From Variovorax sp. 770b2 (GTDB taxonomy: Bacteria; Pseudomonadota; Gammaproteobacteria; Burkholderiales; Burkholderiaceae_C): a DNA stretch of 64,000 bases. The translations under genes and the position numbers were made by a program. The stretch lies in contig NZ_FOXJ01000002.1 in NCBI RefSeq assembly GCF_900115685.1, forward strand, positions 558,001 to 622,000, given 5' to 3'. The notes under the pieces are model-generated. The model ran no database searches. It was not told the DNA's origin and was given only the letters and a program-made list of their open reading frames with translations. This document shows, piece by piece, positions 38,085-46,846 of the stretch (its first letter is position 1; every line of letters starts with the position of its first letter).

Positions 38085-40103
38085 ATGAACTTGCCCCTGG
38101 TGCGCCAACTGCGTGCGTGGTTCTTCGAAGGCCTCTCGAAATACCGCGCCGCACCCCTCTGGGCCAACGTGGTGCTGGCCGTCTCGCTCGCCTTGCTGGC
38201 AGTCATGATCGTCTTCTTCGGCGGATCGTCCGCCGTGCCGGGTGTCGCGGCGACGCAGATCACCCGCGCCGGCTGGCAGGTGACCGAGGCACCGGGCTTT
38301 CGCGAACCCTCGCTGGTCATGGACAGCCGGGCCCTGCCCGACGCCTGGCAGCCTGTCGGGCTGCCCCTGTCCCTGCCCATCGCGCTGCTGCGCCAGGCCG
38401 ACGGCCGCGAGTCCACCCGCACCCGCGCCAGCGCCAGCGCCAGCGCCAGCGCCACGCGCACCACCTGGCTGCGCGTGGCGGTGCGCGACCTGCCCGTCAC
38501 CACGGGCCCGCTCGCGCTGTACGGCGCGCGCATCAAGACCGACGGCACCATCGCGGTGTATGCAGACGGCCGGCTGGTCCACCGCGCGCAGGAGAACGGG
38601 CCGCTCTGGAACAGCACCCGCGCGCCCCTGTGGGTGGTGATCGAGAAGACGCCCGACGCGGTGCCGCTCAAGGAAATCCTCATCCGCCTGGAACACACGC
38701 AGAACGCGCAGGTGGCGGTGTCCTCGCTGTGGCTGGGCCCGGTCGATTCGCTGAAGGACCGCTACAGCAAGCGCCTGTGGTTCCAGCAGGACCTGCCGGC
38801 CATGCTCAGCGCCGCCTTCATGGCCGTGGGCCTGTTCGCGCTGTTCGTGTGGTTCAGGCGCCGCCACGAAACCGGCTACCTGCTCTTCTTCAATCTCGCG
38901 ACCACGTCGTTCCTGCGGAGCCTGCACTTCTACGTGGGCTTGCCGGTGGCCAACGACTGGTTCGCGTGGCTGACCGTCAACTCGCTGTTCTGGCTGGTCG
39001 CGGTGGTGCATTTCGCGCTGCGCCAGTTGCATGGGCGTCCGCTCAAGTGGCTGACGTTCGGGGTGGTCGGCTGGACCGTGCTGATCGGCGTGCTGACCCT
39101 GCCGGGGCTTTCGATCCTGAGGAACACACCGCAGGTCACGCCGCTCATCTACGTCGGCGCGGCCTTCATGGGCGGCGCGGTCGCGCTGGTGGGCGGCATC
39201 AGCGCCTGGCGCCGCTCCAACGAGGGGCGGCTGGTGGCCGTCGGCATCGGCGTGTGCGTGCTGCTGGGCCTCTCGGACTGGCTGCTGCAGAACAACTTCG
39301 TGAGCCCCGAGGGCTGGTACCTGGGCGCCTACACCAACGCCGTCACTTTCACCGTGTTCGGGGCGCTGATGTACCGGCGCTATGTCGATGCCATCGCCGA
39401 GGTGGAACTGGTCAACGCCAGCCTGGCCGAGCGCCTGCGGGCCCGCGAGGCCGAGCTCGAACTCAGCCACCGGCGCCTGCGCGAAGTGGAGCGACGCCAG
39501 ACCATCGGCGACGAGCGCCAGCGCCTGATGCAGGACATGCACGACGGCCTGGGCTCCTCGCTCATCAGCGCGATCCGCTCGGTGGAGAACGGGCGCCTCA
39601 CCAGCGAGAAGGTCTCGCACATCTTGAAGAGCTGCCTGGACGACCTGAAGCTCACCATCGATTCGATGGAGCCGCTCGAGGAAGACCTGCTGCTCCTGCT
39701 GGCCACGCTGCGCTATCGCCTCGGCCCGCGGCTGGAGAGTTCGGGCGTCGCGCTGCGGTGGGAGGTGCAGGAGATCCCGCCGATCGACTGGCTCGACCCC
39801 ACCAGCGCGCTGCACATCCTGCGCATCGTGCAGGAGAGCATCGCCAACATCCTGCGCCACACCCGCGCCACCGAGATCCGCGTGGGCACCGTGCCCGAGG
39901 CCGAGGGCGTGCGCGTGACGATCGAGGACAACGGCCAGGGCTTCGACGTGGACAAGGCGATGGCCGAGGCCGGCGGGCGCGGCATGCAGAACCAGCTGCG
40001 CCGCGCGCAAGCCATCGGCGGGGGCGTGGGCTGGCGCTCGGGGCCGGCGGGCACGCTGTTCACGCTGTGGCTGCCGCTGCAGCGCAAGCCGCGCAAGGCC
40101 TAG
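38085..40103 (+). CDS. Membrane sensor histidine kinase, NarL-system type
   Basis: A 672-residue sensor. One N-terminal TM helix (WANVVLAVSLALLAVMIVFF) leads into a periplasmic beta-rich domain of about 190 residues. About seven more membrane helices follow (7TMR-DISM arrangement), then a coiled coil (ERLRAREAELELSHRRLREV). The HisKA_3-like box is QDMHDGLGSSLISAI, and the ATPase domain has IVQESIANILRHT, IEDNGQGFD and GGRGMQNQ. No response regulator is adjacent, so its partner is elsewhere. A hexanucleotide repeat encoding Ala-Ser lies in the periplasmic domain (38427-38456). Confidence 0.88.
   Translation: MNLPLVRQLRAWFFEGLSKYRAAPLWANVVLAVSLALLAVMIVFFGGSSAVPGVAATQITRAGWQVTEAPGFREPSLVMDSRALPDAWQPVGLPLSLPIALLRQADGRESTRTRASASASASATRTTWLRVAVRDLPVTTGPLALYGARIKTDGTIAVYADGRLVHRAQENGPLWNSTRAPLWVVIEKTPDAVPLKEILIRLEHTQNAQVAVSSLWLGPVDSLKDRYSKRLWFQQDLPAMLSAAFMAVGLFALFVWFRRRHETGYLLFFNLATTSFLRSLHFYVGLPVANDWFAWLTVNSLFWLVAVVHFALRQLHGRPLKWLTFGVVGWTVLIGVLTLPGLSILRNTPQVTPLIYVGAAFMGGAVALVGGISAWRRSNEGRLVAVGIGVCVLLGLSDWLLQNNFVSPEGWYLGAYTNAVTFTVFGALMYRRYVDAIAEVELVNASLAERLRAREAELELSHRRLREVERRQTIGDERQRLMQDMHDGLGSSLISAIRSVENGRLTSEKVSHILKSCLDDLKLTIDSMEPLEEDLLLLLATLRYRLGPRLESSGVALRWEVQEIPPIDWLDPTSALHILRIVQESIANILRHTRATEIRVGTVPEAEGVRVTIEDNGQGFDVDKAMAEAGGRGMQNQLRRAQAIGGGVGWRSGPAGTLFTLWLPLQRKPRKA
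38427..38456 (+). repeat. Hexanucleotide microsatellite (GCCAGC)n inside the sensor kinase
   Basis: Four perfect GCCAGC copies plus a partial fifth encode ASASASASA in the periplasmic loop (about residues 115-123). Unit length is a multiple of three, so slippage would change loop length without breaking the frame. Confidence 0.7.
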
Positions 40104-40119
40104 AGGGCAGGCCGGCCGC

Positions 40120-40536
40120 TCAGCCGGCGTCCGCGTGCCCCTGGTGCTGGGGCAGGTCGTCGTTGATGGCGAACCACGGCGCCTTCGAGCCGACGAAGAT
40201 GTGCGCGCTCGGGCGGATCGACGGATCGTCCACCAGCGTGCCCAGGGTGACGTGCACGAACAGGCCGTCGCGCACCACCGAATAGAGGAACGAGCCGCAC
40301 GTGCCGCAGTGGATGTCGCCGGCGTCCGGCTTGCCATGGATCAGCAGCTGGTCGCCGCCCTCTGTGAGGGCCAGCTTGTGCCGCTCGATGCCGGCAAAGG
40401 GCTTGAAGGCCGAGCCCGTGGCGCGGCGGCAGTCAGCGCAGTGGCAGTTCAGCGCATAGGTGAATTCGTCGGCCACCGTGTAGTGAACGGCGCCGCACAG
40501 GCACCTGCCGGCGAGCGTGCGTGCGGGCTCCGTCAT
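40120..40536 (-). CDS. GFA-family (glutathione-dependent formaldehyde-activating/CENP-V type) protein
   Basis: A zinc-binding Mss4-like fold protein of 138 residues from the ATG at 40536 (MTEPARTLAGRCLCGAVHY); a start 15 bp upstream is also possible. Zn ligand motifs are CLCGAVHY, CHCADCRRATGSAF and HCGTCGSFLYS. The name reflects the founding family member; most homologues have no proven activity. It ends convergently with the sensor kinase. Confidence 0.88.
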   Translation of the reverse strand: MTEPARTLAGRCLCGAVHYTVADEFTYALNCHCADCRRATGSAFKPFAGIERHKLALTEGGDQLLIHGKPDAGDIHCGTCGSFLYSVVRDGLFVHVTLGTLVDDPSIRPSAHIFVGSKAPWFAINDDLPQHQGHADAG

Positions 40537-40563
40537 CGGCGTCTCCCGCAATCGCGCGGGGCT

Positions 40564-41277
40564 TCAGCCCGCCAGGCCCACGAACACGTTCTGCACATCG
40601 TCGTTCGCGTCGATGGCCGCGAGGAACACTTCGACTTCCTCCAGGTCCTCGGCGCTCAGGCTGGCCGGATCGACCGGGTTCTTCGGCTTGTAGCCCAGCT
40701 TGGCCGACAGCACCGTGAAGCCCTGCGCCGGCAGCGCGCGGCTCACGAGGTCCAGGTCCGTCGGGTCGGTGAGGAAGACGCTGGCGTTGCCCTCGGAAGC
40801 CGGCTCGAAGTCCTGCGCGCCCGCCTCGATGGCGGCGACCTCGGCGTCGGCAGTGGCATTCGCGGGCTCGGCCTCGATCATGCCGACGTGGTCGAAATCC
40901 CACGACACCGAGCCCGACGTGCCCAGCTGCCCCTTGCGGAACAGCACGCGCATTTCAGGCGCGGTGCGGTTCACGTTGTCGGTGAGGCATTCGACCATCA
41001 CCGGCACGCGGTGCGGCGCAAAGCCTTCGTAGATCACGTGCTCGAAATGCACCGCCTCGCCCGTGAGGCCCGCGCCCTTCTTGATGGCGCGGTCCAGCGT
41101 GTCCTTGGGCATCGAGACCTTGCGGGCCTGCTCGACCACCAGCCGCAGGCGCGAATTGGAGGCCGGGTCGGCGCCGTTGCGCGCGGCCATCATGATTTCC
41201 TTGGCCAGTTTTCCGAACAAGCGGCCCTTGGCATTGGCGGCCAGATCCTTGTGTTTTGCTTTCCACTGTGCGCCCAT
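40564..41277 (-). CDS. YebC/PmpR-family protein (TACO1-like)
   Basis: A 237-residue member of the YebC/TACO1 family. It starts MGAQWKAKHKDLAANAKGR and contains EIMMAARNGADPASNSRL and FEHVIYEGFAPHRVPVMVE. Family members are reported as transcriptional regulators or, more recently, as factors easing ribosome stalling on proline runs. It is divergent from the PEP mutase-like gene. Confidence 0.93.
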   Translation of the reverse strand: MGAQWKAKHKDLAANAKGRLFGKLAKEIMMAARNGADPASNSRLRLVVEQARKVSMPKDTLDRAIKKGAGLTGEAVHFEHVIYEGFAPHRVPVMVECLTDNVNRTAPEMRVLFRKGQLGTSGSVSWDFDHVGMIEAEPANATADAEVAAIEAGAQDFEPASEGNASVFLTDPTDLDLVSRALPAQGFTVLSAKLGYKPKNPVDPASLSAEDLEEVEVFLAAIDANDDVQNVFVGLAG

Positions 41278-41410
41278 GGCTGATGTTCCTTCGATTCGGG
41301 GCGACTACTGTAGCCGCAGCGCGGGGGCGGGCCGCAGTTTTCTCCAAGTCGCGGAGAAAGGGCGCGTCTACGCTCGCGCCGTTCACAACCATCGAGCCCG
41401 ACGACACACC

Positions 41411-42268
41411 ATGCCCTCCACCGAAACAAGACGACAGCAGACGGAAATCTTTCATCGGTTGCACGCCGGCCCCGCGCCGCTGGTGCTCGCGAACGCATGG
41501 GACGCGGTCAGCGCGCGCATCGTCGAGCGTGCCGGAGCGAAGGCCATCGCCACCACCAGCGCGGGCATCGCGTGGGCGCTCGGCCATGCGGACGGGGAAC
41601 GCATGCCGGTGGACGAAATGCTCGCCGCCACCGCGCGCATCTGCCGGGTGACCGGCGTGCCGGTCACCGTCGACATCGAGCGCGGCTTCGGCGACAGCAC
41701 CGGGGCCGTCTGCGACGTGGTGCGCGCGCTCATCGACATGGGCGCGGTGGGCGTGAACATCGAGGACGGCACGCTCCCCGGCACGCGCGCGCTCGCGCCG
41801 CCGGAGATCCTGTGCGAGCGCATCGCGGCGCTGCGCCGGCTCGATGCGCGCTTTTTCATCAACGCGCGCACCGACACCTACTTCGTCGCGAACGACGACC
41901 CCGCCGCGCGCTACGAAGACACGCTGCGGCGCGCGCGGCTCTACGCGGCGGCGGGCGCCGATGGCATCTTCGTGCCGGGCATGGCGAAGCTGGAGGAGAT
42001 CGCGGGCCTCGCCGATGCCGTGCCGCTGCCCGTGAACGTCTATGCCGGCTACGCGCAGGCGCCTTCGGCCGCAGTGCTCGCCGGCGCCGGCGCGCGTCGC
42101 ATCAGCCTGGGCTGCGGGCCGCTGCAATCGGCGCTCGGCTTGCTCGGGCGCATCGCCGCGGAGGCCTTCGATGCAGGTCAATTTCGCGCGATGGGCGAGG
42201 GGATGCTCGCGGCGGGTGAAATCAACGCGCTCTTCGCTCCTCTGTCCGGATCGGTCGCCAAAACCTAG
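41411..42268 (+). CDS. Isocitrate lyase/PEP mutase superfamily enzyme
   Basis: A 285-residue TIM-barrel enzyme starting at the ATG 41411. Conserved blocks are LANAWDAVSARIVERAGAKAIATTSAG, the metal/active-site strand VTVDIERGFG, VNIEDGT and FFINARTDTYF. It lacks the KKCGH-type catalytic Cys loop of isocitrate lyases, which places it with the carboxyphosphonoenolpyruvate mutase-like and oxaloacetate-decarboxylase-like group. Substrate unknown. The Crp/Fnr gene follows after about 45 bp on the same strand. Confidence 0.85.
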   Translation: MPSTETRRQQTEIFHRLHAGPAPLVLANAWDAVSARIVERAGAKAIATTSAGIAWALGHADGERMPVDEMLAATARICRVTGVPVTVDIERGFGDSTGAVCDVVRALIDMGAVGVNIEDGTLPGTRALAPPEILCERIAALRRLDARFFINARTDTYFVANDDPAARYEDTLRRARLYAAAGADGIFVPGMAKLEEIAGLADAVPLPVNVYAGYAQAPSAAVLAGAGARRISLGCGPLQSALGLLGRIAAEAFDAGQFRAMGEGMLAAGEINALFAPLSGSVAKT

Positions 42269-42312
42269 AATTCCGCACACCGCGATGGCGGTAGAAAACG
42301 CACAGGGAGTCG

Positions 42313-43839
42313 GTGGGCGAAACGAAAGGATCCATGGGTTCGCCACACAGCACGCGCGACGATTCCGCGCTCATCCGCCAGGCACTGGGCACTACCGAGG
42401 CCTTCGCGGCCTGGCCTGCGGCATTGCTGGACGGACTGCTGCGCGTGGCCTGGCTGCGCACCTGTGCGCGCGGCGAGCTGGTGTACAGCGAGGCAGTGGA
42501 CGAACCCGTGGTTCTGCTCGTGGTGTCCGGCCATCTGTTGATGAGCCGCCTGGCCGCCGAAGGCCCGGGCGTGCCCATGTCCATCATGGGGCCCGGAACG
42601 CTCATCGGCGTGCCGCGCGCGCTCGACGCCAAGGGCGAGGCGCGCTGCATCTACCGTGCCCACGGCAACGCGGTGGTCGCCTATTTGCCCGCGCGGGAAA
42701 TGCTCGACGTGCTGGACGCCGCGCCTTCGCTCTGGAAGAGCCTGACCCTCATGCTGCTGCGCCAGCACCGCCAGATGCTCACGGCCATGATCGACCAGCT
42801 CGGCGGCAGCCTGCGCCGGCGGCTGGCCGCCACCATCGCCCGCCTCGCGCAGGTCTACGGGGTGGACGGCGCCGCGATGACGCTGCGGCTGCGCCTCTCG
42901 CAGGAAGACATGGCCGGCCTGCTGCAGGTCTCGCGCGGCGCCATCAACAGGGAGATGCGCGCGATCGAGGAGCTGGGCCTCCTGCGCGCCGACTACGGCA
43001 CCGTGACCGTGCGCGACCTGCCCGCGCTGCTCGCGCTCGGCGGCATCGGCAGCCGGCCCGCGCCCTTCGAGCCGGAAAATCCGCCGGGCCATGCGCCAGC
43101 CGACGTCGCGCTCATCCGCCAGGGCCTGGCGCTCGTCAAGCGCTTCGCCGCGTGGCCCCCCGCGGCCATCGAGGCGCTGCTGCCCTCGGCGCGCCTGGGC
43201 CGCTATCGGCGCGGCGCGCGCGTGCGCATCCAGAGGAGCGATGGCGAGCCCGAGGCGCTGGTCGTGCTCTCGGGCCACCTCTTGGCCAGCCGCGTGCACG
43301 CGGACGGGTCGTACACGCCGGTGTTCGTTTTCCGTCCCGGCCGGGTCGCCAACATGTACAAGGTGCTGGATTCGCAGCACCACCTGCACGACATGTACGA
43401 GGCGCTGGACGAGCTCGTCGTGGTGCACCTGGCGGGACGCGCGATCGTGGAGCGGCTCGATGCGCAGCCCGCGCTCTGGAGAGCCATGGCGCCCCCGGTG
43501 CTCCTGGGCGTGCGCGCCGTCGCCAGGACCCTGATGGACTACCAGACCGGCAGCACCCGCCAGCGCCTGGCCGCCACCATCGCCCGGCTGGCGCAGCTGT
43601 ACGGAGCGGGCGACGGCAGCCCCAGCTTGCGGCTTGCGCTGTCGCAGGACGATCTCGCGACCATGCTGCAGGTCTCGCGCCAGTCCATCAACCGTGAGAT
43701 GCGCGTGCTCGAAAAGCAGGGGCTCGTGGGGGGCGAATATGGCGCGGTCAGCGTTCATCAGCTTGCGGCCCTGCGGCAATTGGGCGGACAAGTGCAGGAG
43801 GGACGGGAGGGACAGGATGGGCAGGACGCGCAGCCCTGA
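42313..43839 (+). CDS. Fused tandem Crp/Fnr-type regulator (two complete modules in one chain)
   Basis: Up to 508 residues; starts GTG 42313 or ATG 42334. Each half is a full Crp/Fnr module: a cNMP-like beta-roll (e.g. LVVSGHLLMSRL; ALVVLSGHLLASRV), a dimerisation helix (RRRLAATIARLAQVYG; RQRLAATIARLAQLYG) and a winged HTH (LSQEDMAGLLQVSRGAINRE; LSQDDLATMLQVSRQSINRE). The halves are joined by a short Pro-rich linker (GSRPAPFEPENPP). Normal family members are ~230 residues and dimerise. Here one chain could mimic a dimer or form a tetra-domain dimer. The cAMP-binding Arg/Ser pattern of E. coli CRP and FNR cysteines are not apparent. A single-module paralogue follows. Confidence 0.88.
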   Translation: MGETKGSMGSPHSTRDDSALIRQALGTTEAFAAWPAALLDGLLRVAWLRTCARGELVYSEAVDEPVVLLVVSGHLLMSRLAAEGPGVPMSIMGPGTLIGVPRALDAKGEARCIYRAHGNAVVAYLPAREMLDVLDAAPSLWKSLTLMLLRQHRQMLTAMIDQLGGSLRRRLAATIARLAQVYGVDGAAMTLRLRLSQEDMAGLLQVSRGAINREMRAIEELGLLRADYGTVTVRDLPALLALGGIGSRPAPFEPENPPGHAPADVALIRQGLALVKRFAAWPPAAIEALLPSARLGRYRRGARVRIQRSDGEPEALVVLSGHLLASRVHADGSYTPVFVFRPGRVANMYKVLDSQHHLHDMYEALDELVVVHLAGRAIVERLDAQPALWRAMAPPVLLGVRAVARTLMDYQTGSTRQRLAATIARLAQLYGAGDGSPSLRLALSQDDLATMLQVSRQSINREMRVLEKQGLVGGEYGAVSVHQLAALRQLGGQVQEGREGQDGQDAQP

Positions 43840-43993
43840 ATTTTCAATCGTTATCAAGTTACGAATTCGCTTCGATTAAATTGCCCGCCGGCCAATCCGC
43901 AGTGAATTGTGGATTGAAGTTAAAAGTTGGCGATCATTTCTAAAGCAATTCAATTCCGAATTCCCGAAATGAACCGCCGCACAGGGTGGCATC
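43840..43993. other. Lower-GC intergenic region between the two Crp/Fnr genes
   Basis: This 154-bp gap is clearly AT-richer than its surroundings. It contains an inverted repeat CAATCC (43893-43898) and GGATTG (43911-43916) with a 12-bp spacer, and several AATTC/GAATT words. It probably carries the promoter of the single-module regulator. No coding sequence is seen. Confidence 0.5.
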
Positions 43994-44716
43994 GTGAATT
44001 CGACGGAAAAATCCGCGCAGGACATGGCGCTCCTGCTCCAGGGGCTGGGCACCTTCCAGGCTTTTGCGCCGTGGTCCGCGGCCGCATTGCGGGAATTGCT
44101 GCGATCGGCCCGTCTGCGCCGGTATGACCGGGGGGCGCCGGTCCATCGCGAGGGCGGCGGCGGGGCCGAAGCGCTGGCGGTGCTGTCGGGCTGCCTGATG
44201 ATGGGCTGGTCGGGGCTCGGCGGCGAGCCCCTGTCGCTCACGCTCGTCGGGCCGGGCACGTTGGCGGGCATCGGCGGCGTGCCCGAGCCGCATGACGAGA
44301 CGCGCTATGCCTACCACGCGCACGACGACGGCACGCTGGTCGCGCACCTGTCGGCCCCGGCGCTGCTCGGCATCCTCGATGCGGAGCCGCCGCTCTGGCG
44401 GGGCATGGCGCCCTTCCTGCTCAGGCAGCAGCGGGCGCTGCTGGCCACCCTCCTGCACCAGTTGAGCGGCCCGGTGCGCCAGCGGCTGGCAGCCACGCTC
44501 ACCCGGTTCTCGCAGATCCACGGCGGCAACGACACCACCCGGACGCTGCGCCTGCGCCTGTCCCAGGAAGACCTCGCAGCCATGCTGCAGGTCACGCGCC
44601 AGTCCATCAACCGCGAGATGCGCGCCTTCGAGCAGCGGGGGCTGGTCAACTCCGAGTACGGCAGCGTGATCGTGCGCAACCTTGCCGCGCTGCGCGCCCT
44701 GGGGCACGGGGCTTGA
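43994..44716 (+). CDS. Crp/Fnr-family regulator, single module
   Basis: A 240-residue regulator with a GTG start at 43994. It has a beta-roll (EALAVLSGCLMMGW), a long dimerisation helix (RQRLAATLTRFSQIHGG) and a winged HTH (LRLSQEDLAAMLQVTRQSINREMR). It resembles both halves of the preceding fused gene, so the three modules probably arose by local duplication. No iron-sulfur cysteine cluster or clear cAMP-contact residues are visible; the ligand is unknown. A short GGGCAC/GTGCCC hairpin (44702-44722) overlaps the stop codon. Confidence 0.88.
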   Translation: MNSTEKSAQDMALLLQGLGTFQAFAPWSAAALRELLRSARLRRYDRGAPVHREGGGGAEALAVLSGCLMMGWSGLGGEPLSLTLVGPGTLAGIGGVPEPHDETRYAYHAHDDGTLVAHLSAPALLGILDAEPPLWRGMAPFLLRQQRALLATLLHQLSGPVRQRLAATLTRFSQIHGGNDTTRTLRLRLSQEDLAAMLQVTRQSINREMRAFEQRGLVNSEYGSVIVRNLAALRALGHGA

Positions 44717-45112
44717 GTGCCCGTTGCGGTTTCGCTGCCCGGAATTGATTGGCGGATGTGCATTTATTTGCACAGTGCGAATCTCATTGGCCTCAATTGT
44801 CCTGAACATCACTTTTCGAAGAAATTGACCTGAAAAGAGGATTGTCAATTTCAAGATGTGCAATTGTTTGCGCTCGACGCAATTGCTTTTCAAGCACTGT
44901 CTCAAACATTACTTTCCTGGCCATTCAGCGCTCGCTCGCAAGACGAAGCCCTTCTAAAGTCCGCTCCGGATCGCAATGACATCAGGCCAGCGCTCCACGC
45001 CGGCGCCACTGGAATTACTTTCTGAATGGGCGCAATTCGTTGATTGCCTTTTTCAAAGAGCAATCCATTCGTAGACATGGCATCCCGGGGTGCCCAATTT
45101 CTGGAGAAAACA
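44717..45112. promoter_or_regulatory. 396-bp AT-rich, palindrome-dense intergenic region
   Basis: No gene was found here. The region contains TGTGCA-N6-TGCACA (44757-44774), a related TGTGCA-N6-TGCGCT exactly 100 bp later (44857-44874), and a perfect 9-bp inverted repeat GAAATTGAC/GTCAATTTC (44821-44829 and 44844-44852). The first two resemble Crp/Fnr-type dyads, although their TGTG-N10-CACA spacing is 2 bp longer than the CRP consensus. The region lies between the Crp/Fnr array and a degenerate response regulator gene and probably controls the latter. Confidence 0.5.
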
Positions 45113-45976
45113 ATGAACGGAACGCGGGCGCCTTCTTCCGTGGCCCTTGTCGACAGCGCCGAGATCCAGCGCCTGGGCTTGACCAGCCGGCTGGAGCGGC
45201 GGGGCTACCTCCCGATGCTGTTTTCCGGCGTGTCCGAGTTGCTGGCGGCGCTGGCCAGCGGCCGGCAATTCGAGGCCCTGCTCTTGATGGACGACGGCAC
45301 CGCGGCCTGGGGCCGCCTGTCGGCGGTGTGCAGCGTGCTCGGCATGCCGGCGCTGCTTCTCACCCACGAAACCCGCTGGAAGACCCGCGCCGAGCCCGAC
45401 CAGGACCTTCTGCTGACACCGCTCTTCGACTTCGCAACCTCCGACAGCACCGACATCGAACTCGACGCGCGCCTGCGCAACCTGATCCAGCGCACCCGCG
45501 CCAGCGGACGCCGTCACTCCCAGGCCCTGGAAACCACCATCGGCGGCTACGAGTTCCTCGAAGGCCCGCAGATCGTGGTGCACAAGGGGCGCGAAATCAT
45601 GCTGCAACCGCGCCAGTTCGAACTGGCGCTCGAACTCTTTCGCAACGTCGGCCGCCTGCTTACGCGCGAGTGGCTGTGGAACTCGTTCTGGGGCCCGACG
45701 CTGCCGCGCGACGGCGTGCGCGCGCTCGACGTGTGCGTGGCCAACGTGCGCCGCAAGCTCGAACTGCGACCCGAAAACGGCTTCACGCTGCGCGCCGTCT
45801 ACAGGCGCGGCTACCAACTGCGCACGACGCCGCCGCGAACCCGGCTCGATGCGGGGCTGGCGCTGGCGACTGCACCGAAGCCGCCCACCTTCGCGCACGC
45901 CGAAGGCGCCCTGAATGGCCTGGCCCTGGGGCCGGCCGCTTCCCTCGGGCCGGACGCGGGCCTGCAGCTTTCCTGA
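45113..45976 (+). CDS. OmpR/PhoB-type response regulator with degenerate receiver
   Basis: A 287-residue protein; ATG 45113 has GGAG about 8 bp upstream. The N-terminal ~120 residues have receiver-like length and pattern (VALVDSAEIQRLGL, ALLLMDDG with D60 at the phosphoacceptor position). The conserved Lys is missing (LLLTPLFDF), and the acidic pocket is weak, so it may not be phosphorylated normally. The C-terminal winged helix is well kept (LQPRQFELALELFRNVGRLL, VCVANVRRKLELRPENGF, YRRGYQL), followed by an unstructured 40-residue tail. No kinase is adjacent. It resembles the regulator at 58610-59320 in its DNA-binding half. Confidence 0.8.
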   Translation: MNGTRAPSSVALVDSAEIQRLGLTSRLERRGYLPMLFSGVSELLAALASGRQFEALLLMDDGTAAWGRLSAVCSVLGMPALLLTHETRWKTRAEPDQDLLLTPLFDFATSDSTDIELDARLRNLIQRTRASGRRHSQALETTIGGYEFLEGPQIVVHKGREIMLQPRQFELALELFRNVGRLLTREWLWNSFWGPTLPRDGVRALDVCVANVRRKLELRPENGFTLRAVYRRGYQLRTTPPRTRLDAGLALATAPKPPTFAHAEGALNGLALGPAASLGPDAGLQLS

Positions 45977-46048
45977 CCGGGGCGAATTGAACCGAGCCGT
46001 CGGCGCATCCGCACCGCACGCGCGCGCCAGGTTTCCTGCTCACGGTGC

Positions 46049-46846
46049 ATGCGCACCGCCCGCGAGCGACGGACGAAGAAAAGGCTGGGGTACAGTGGCG
46101 ACCCCTTGCCGCAGCCCACACCCACCGACCCCCTCGCCACGCACAGCATCCGCCTCGAATCGGTCACGCTGGTTCGCGGCGACCAGCGCGTCTTCGACGG
46201 GCTCACGCTCACCCTGGACGAAGCGCGCATCGGGCTCGTCGGCGACAACGGCGCGGGCAAGAGCAGCCTGTTTCGCCTGATCAGCGGGCTCGACCAGCCG
46301 CAGCAGGGGCGCGTCGTGGTGCATGGCTGTGACACGCAAACGGACCGCCGCGAACTCTCGCAACACGTCGGGCTGATGTTCCAGAACCCCGACGACCAGA
46401 TCATCTTTCCCACCGTGGCCGAAGAGCTCGCGTTCAGCCTCACCGCGCGCGGCCAGACGCGGCAGGCGGCACGCGAGCGGGCGCGCGAATTCCTGGCGGA
46501 GCGCGGGCTTGCGGCCTGGGCCGGCCGCGCCATCGGCGAACTCAGCCAGGGCCAGCGCCAGCAGGTGTGCCTGCTCGCGCTGCAGATCAGCCAGCCCGCG
46601 ACGCTGCTGCTGGACGAACCGTTCGCGAGCCTGGACCTCTTGAGCCAGGCGCGGCTGGCGGCGCAGCTCGAAGCGACCGGCCAGCAGATCGTCGTCTCCA
46701 CGCACCTGCTCGAACACGTCCACGACTTCGAGCGCGTGCTGTGGCTCGAACAAGGCCAGGTGCGCGCCGACGGGCCGGGCCGCGAGATCTGCGAGGCCTA
46801 TGCCGAGAATGTGCGCCAGCGCGCCGACGCGGAGCGGCATGCGTAG
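46049..46846 (+). CDS. bioM: BioM, biotin ECF transporter ATPase
   Basis: An ABC ATPase of the ECF type, up to 265 residues. Walker A is LVGDNGAGKSS (64-72), the Q-loop MFQNPDDQIIFPTV is typical of CbiO/BioM, the signature is ELSQGQRQQ and Walker B is LLLDEPFASLD. The ATG at 46049 leaves about 33 poorly conserved residues before the domain; an in-frame TTG at 46106 could be the true start. It overlaps bioN by 8 bp, and bioY follows. Together they form an energised biotin uptake system. Confidence 0.88.
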   Translation: MRTARERRTKKRLGYSGDPLPQPTPTDPLATHSIRLESVTLVRGDQRVFDGLTLTLDEARIGLVGDNGAGKSSLFRLISGLDQPQQGRVVVHGCDTQTDRRELSQHVGLMFQNPDDQIIFPTVAEELAFSLTARGQTRQAARERAREFLAERGLAAWAGRAIGELSQGQRQQVCLLALQISQPATLLLDEPFASLDLLSQARLAAQLEATGQQIVVSTHLLEHVHDFERVLWLEQGQVRADGPGREICEAYAENVRQRADAERHA

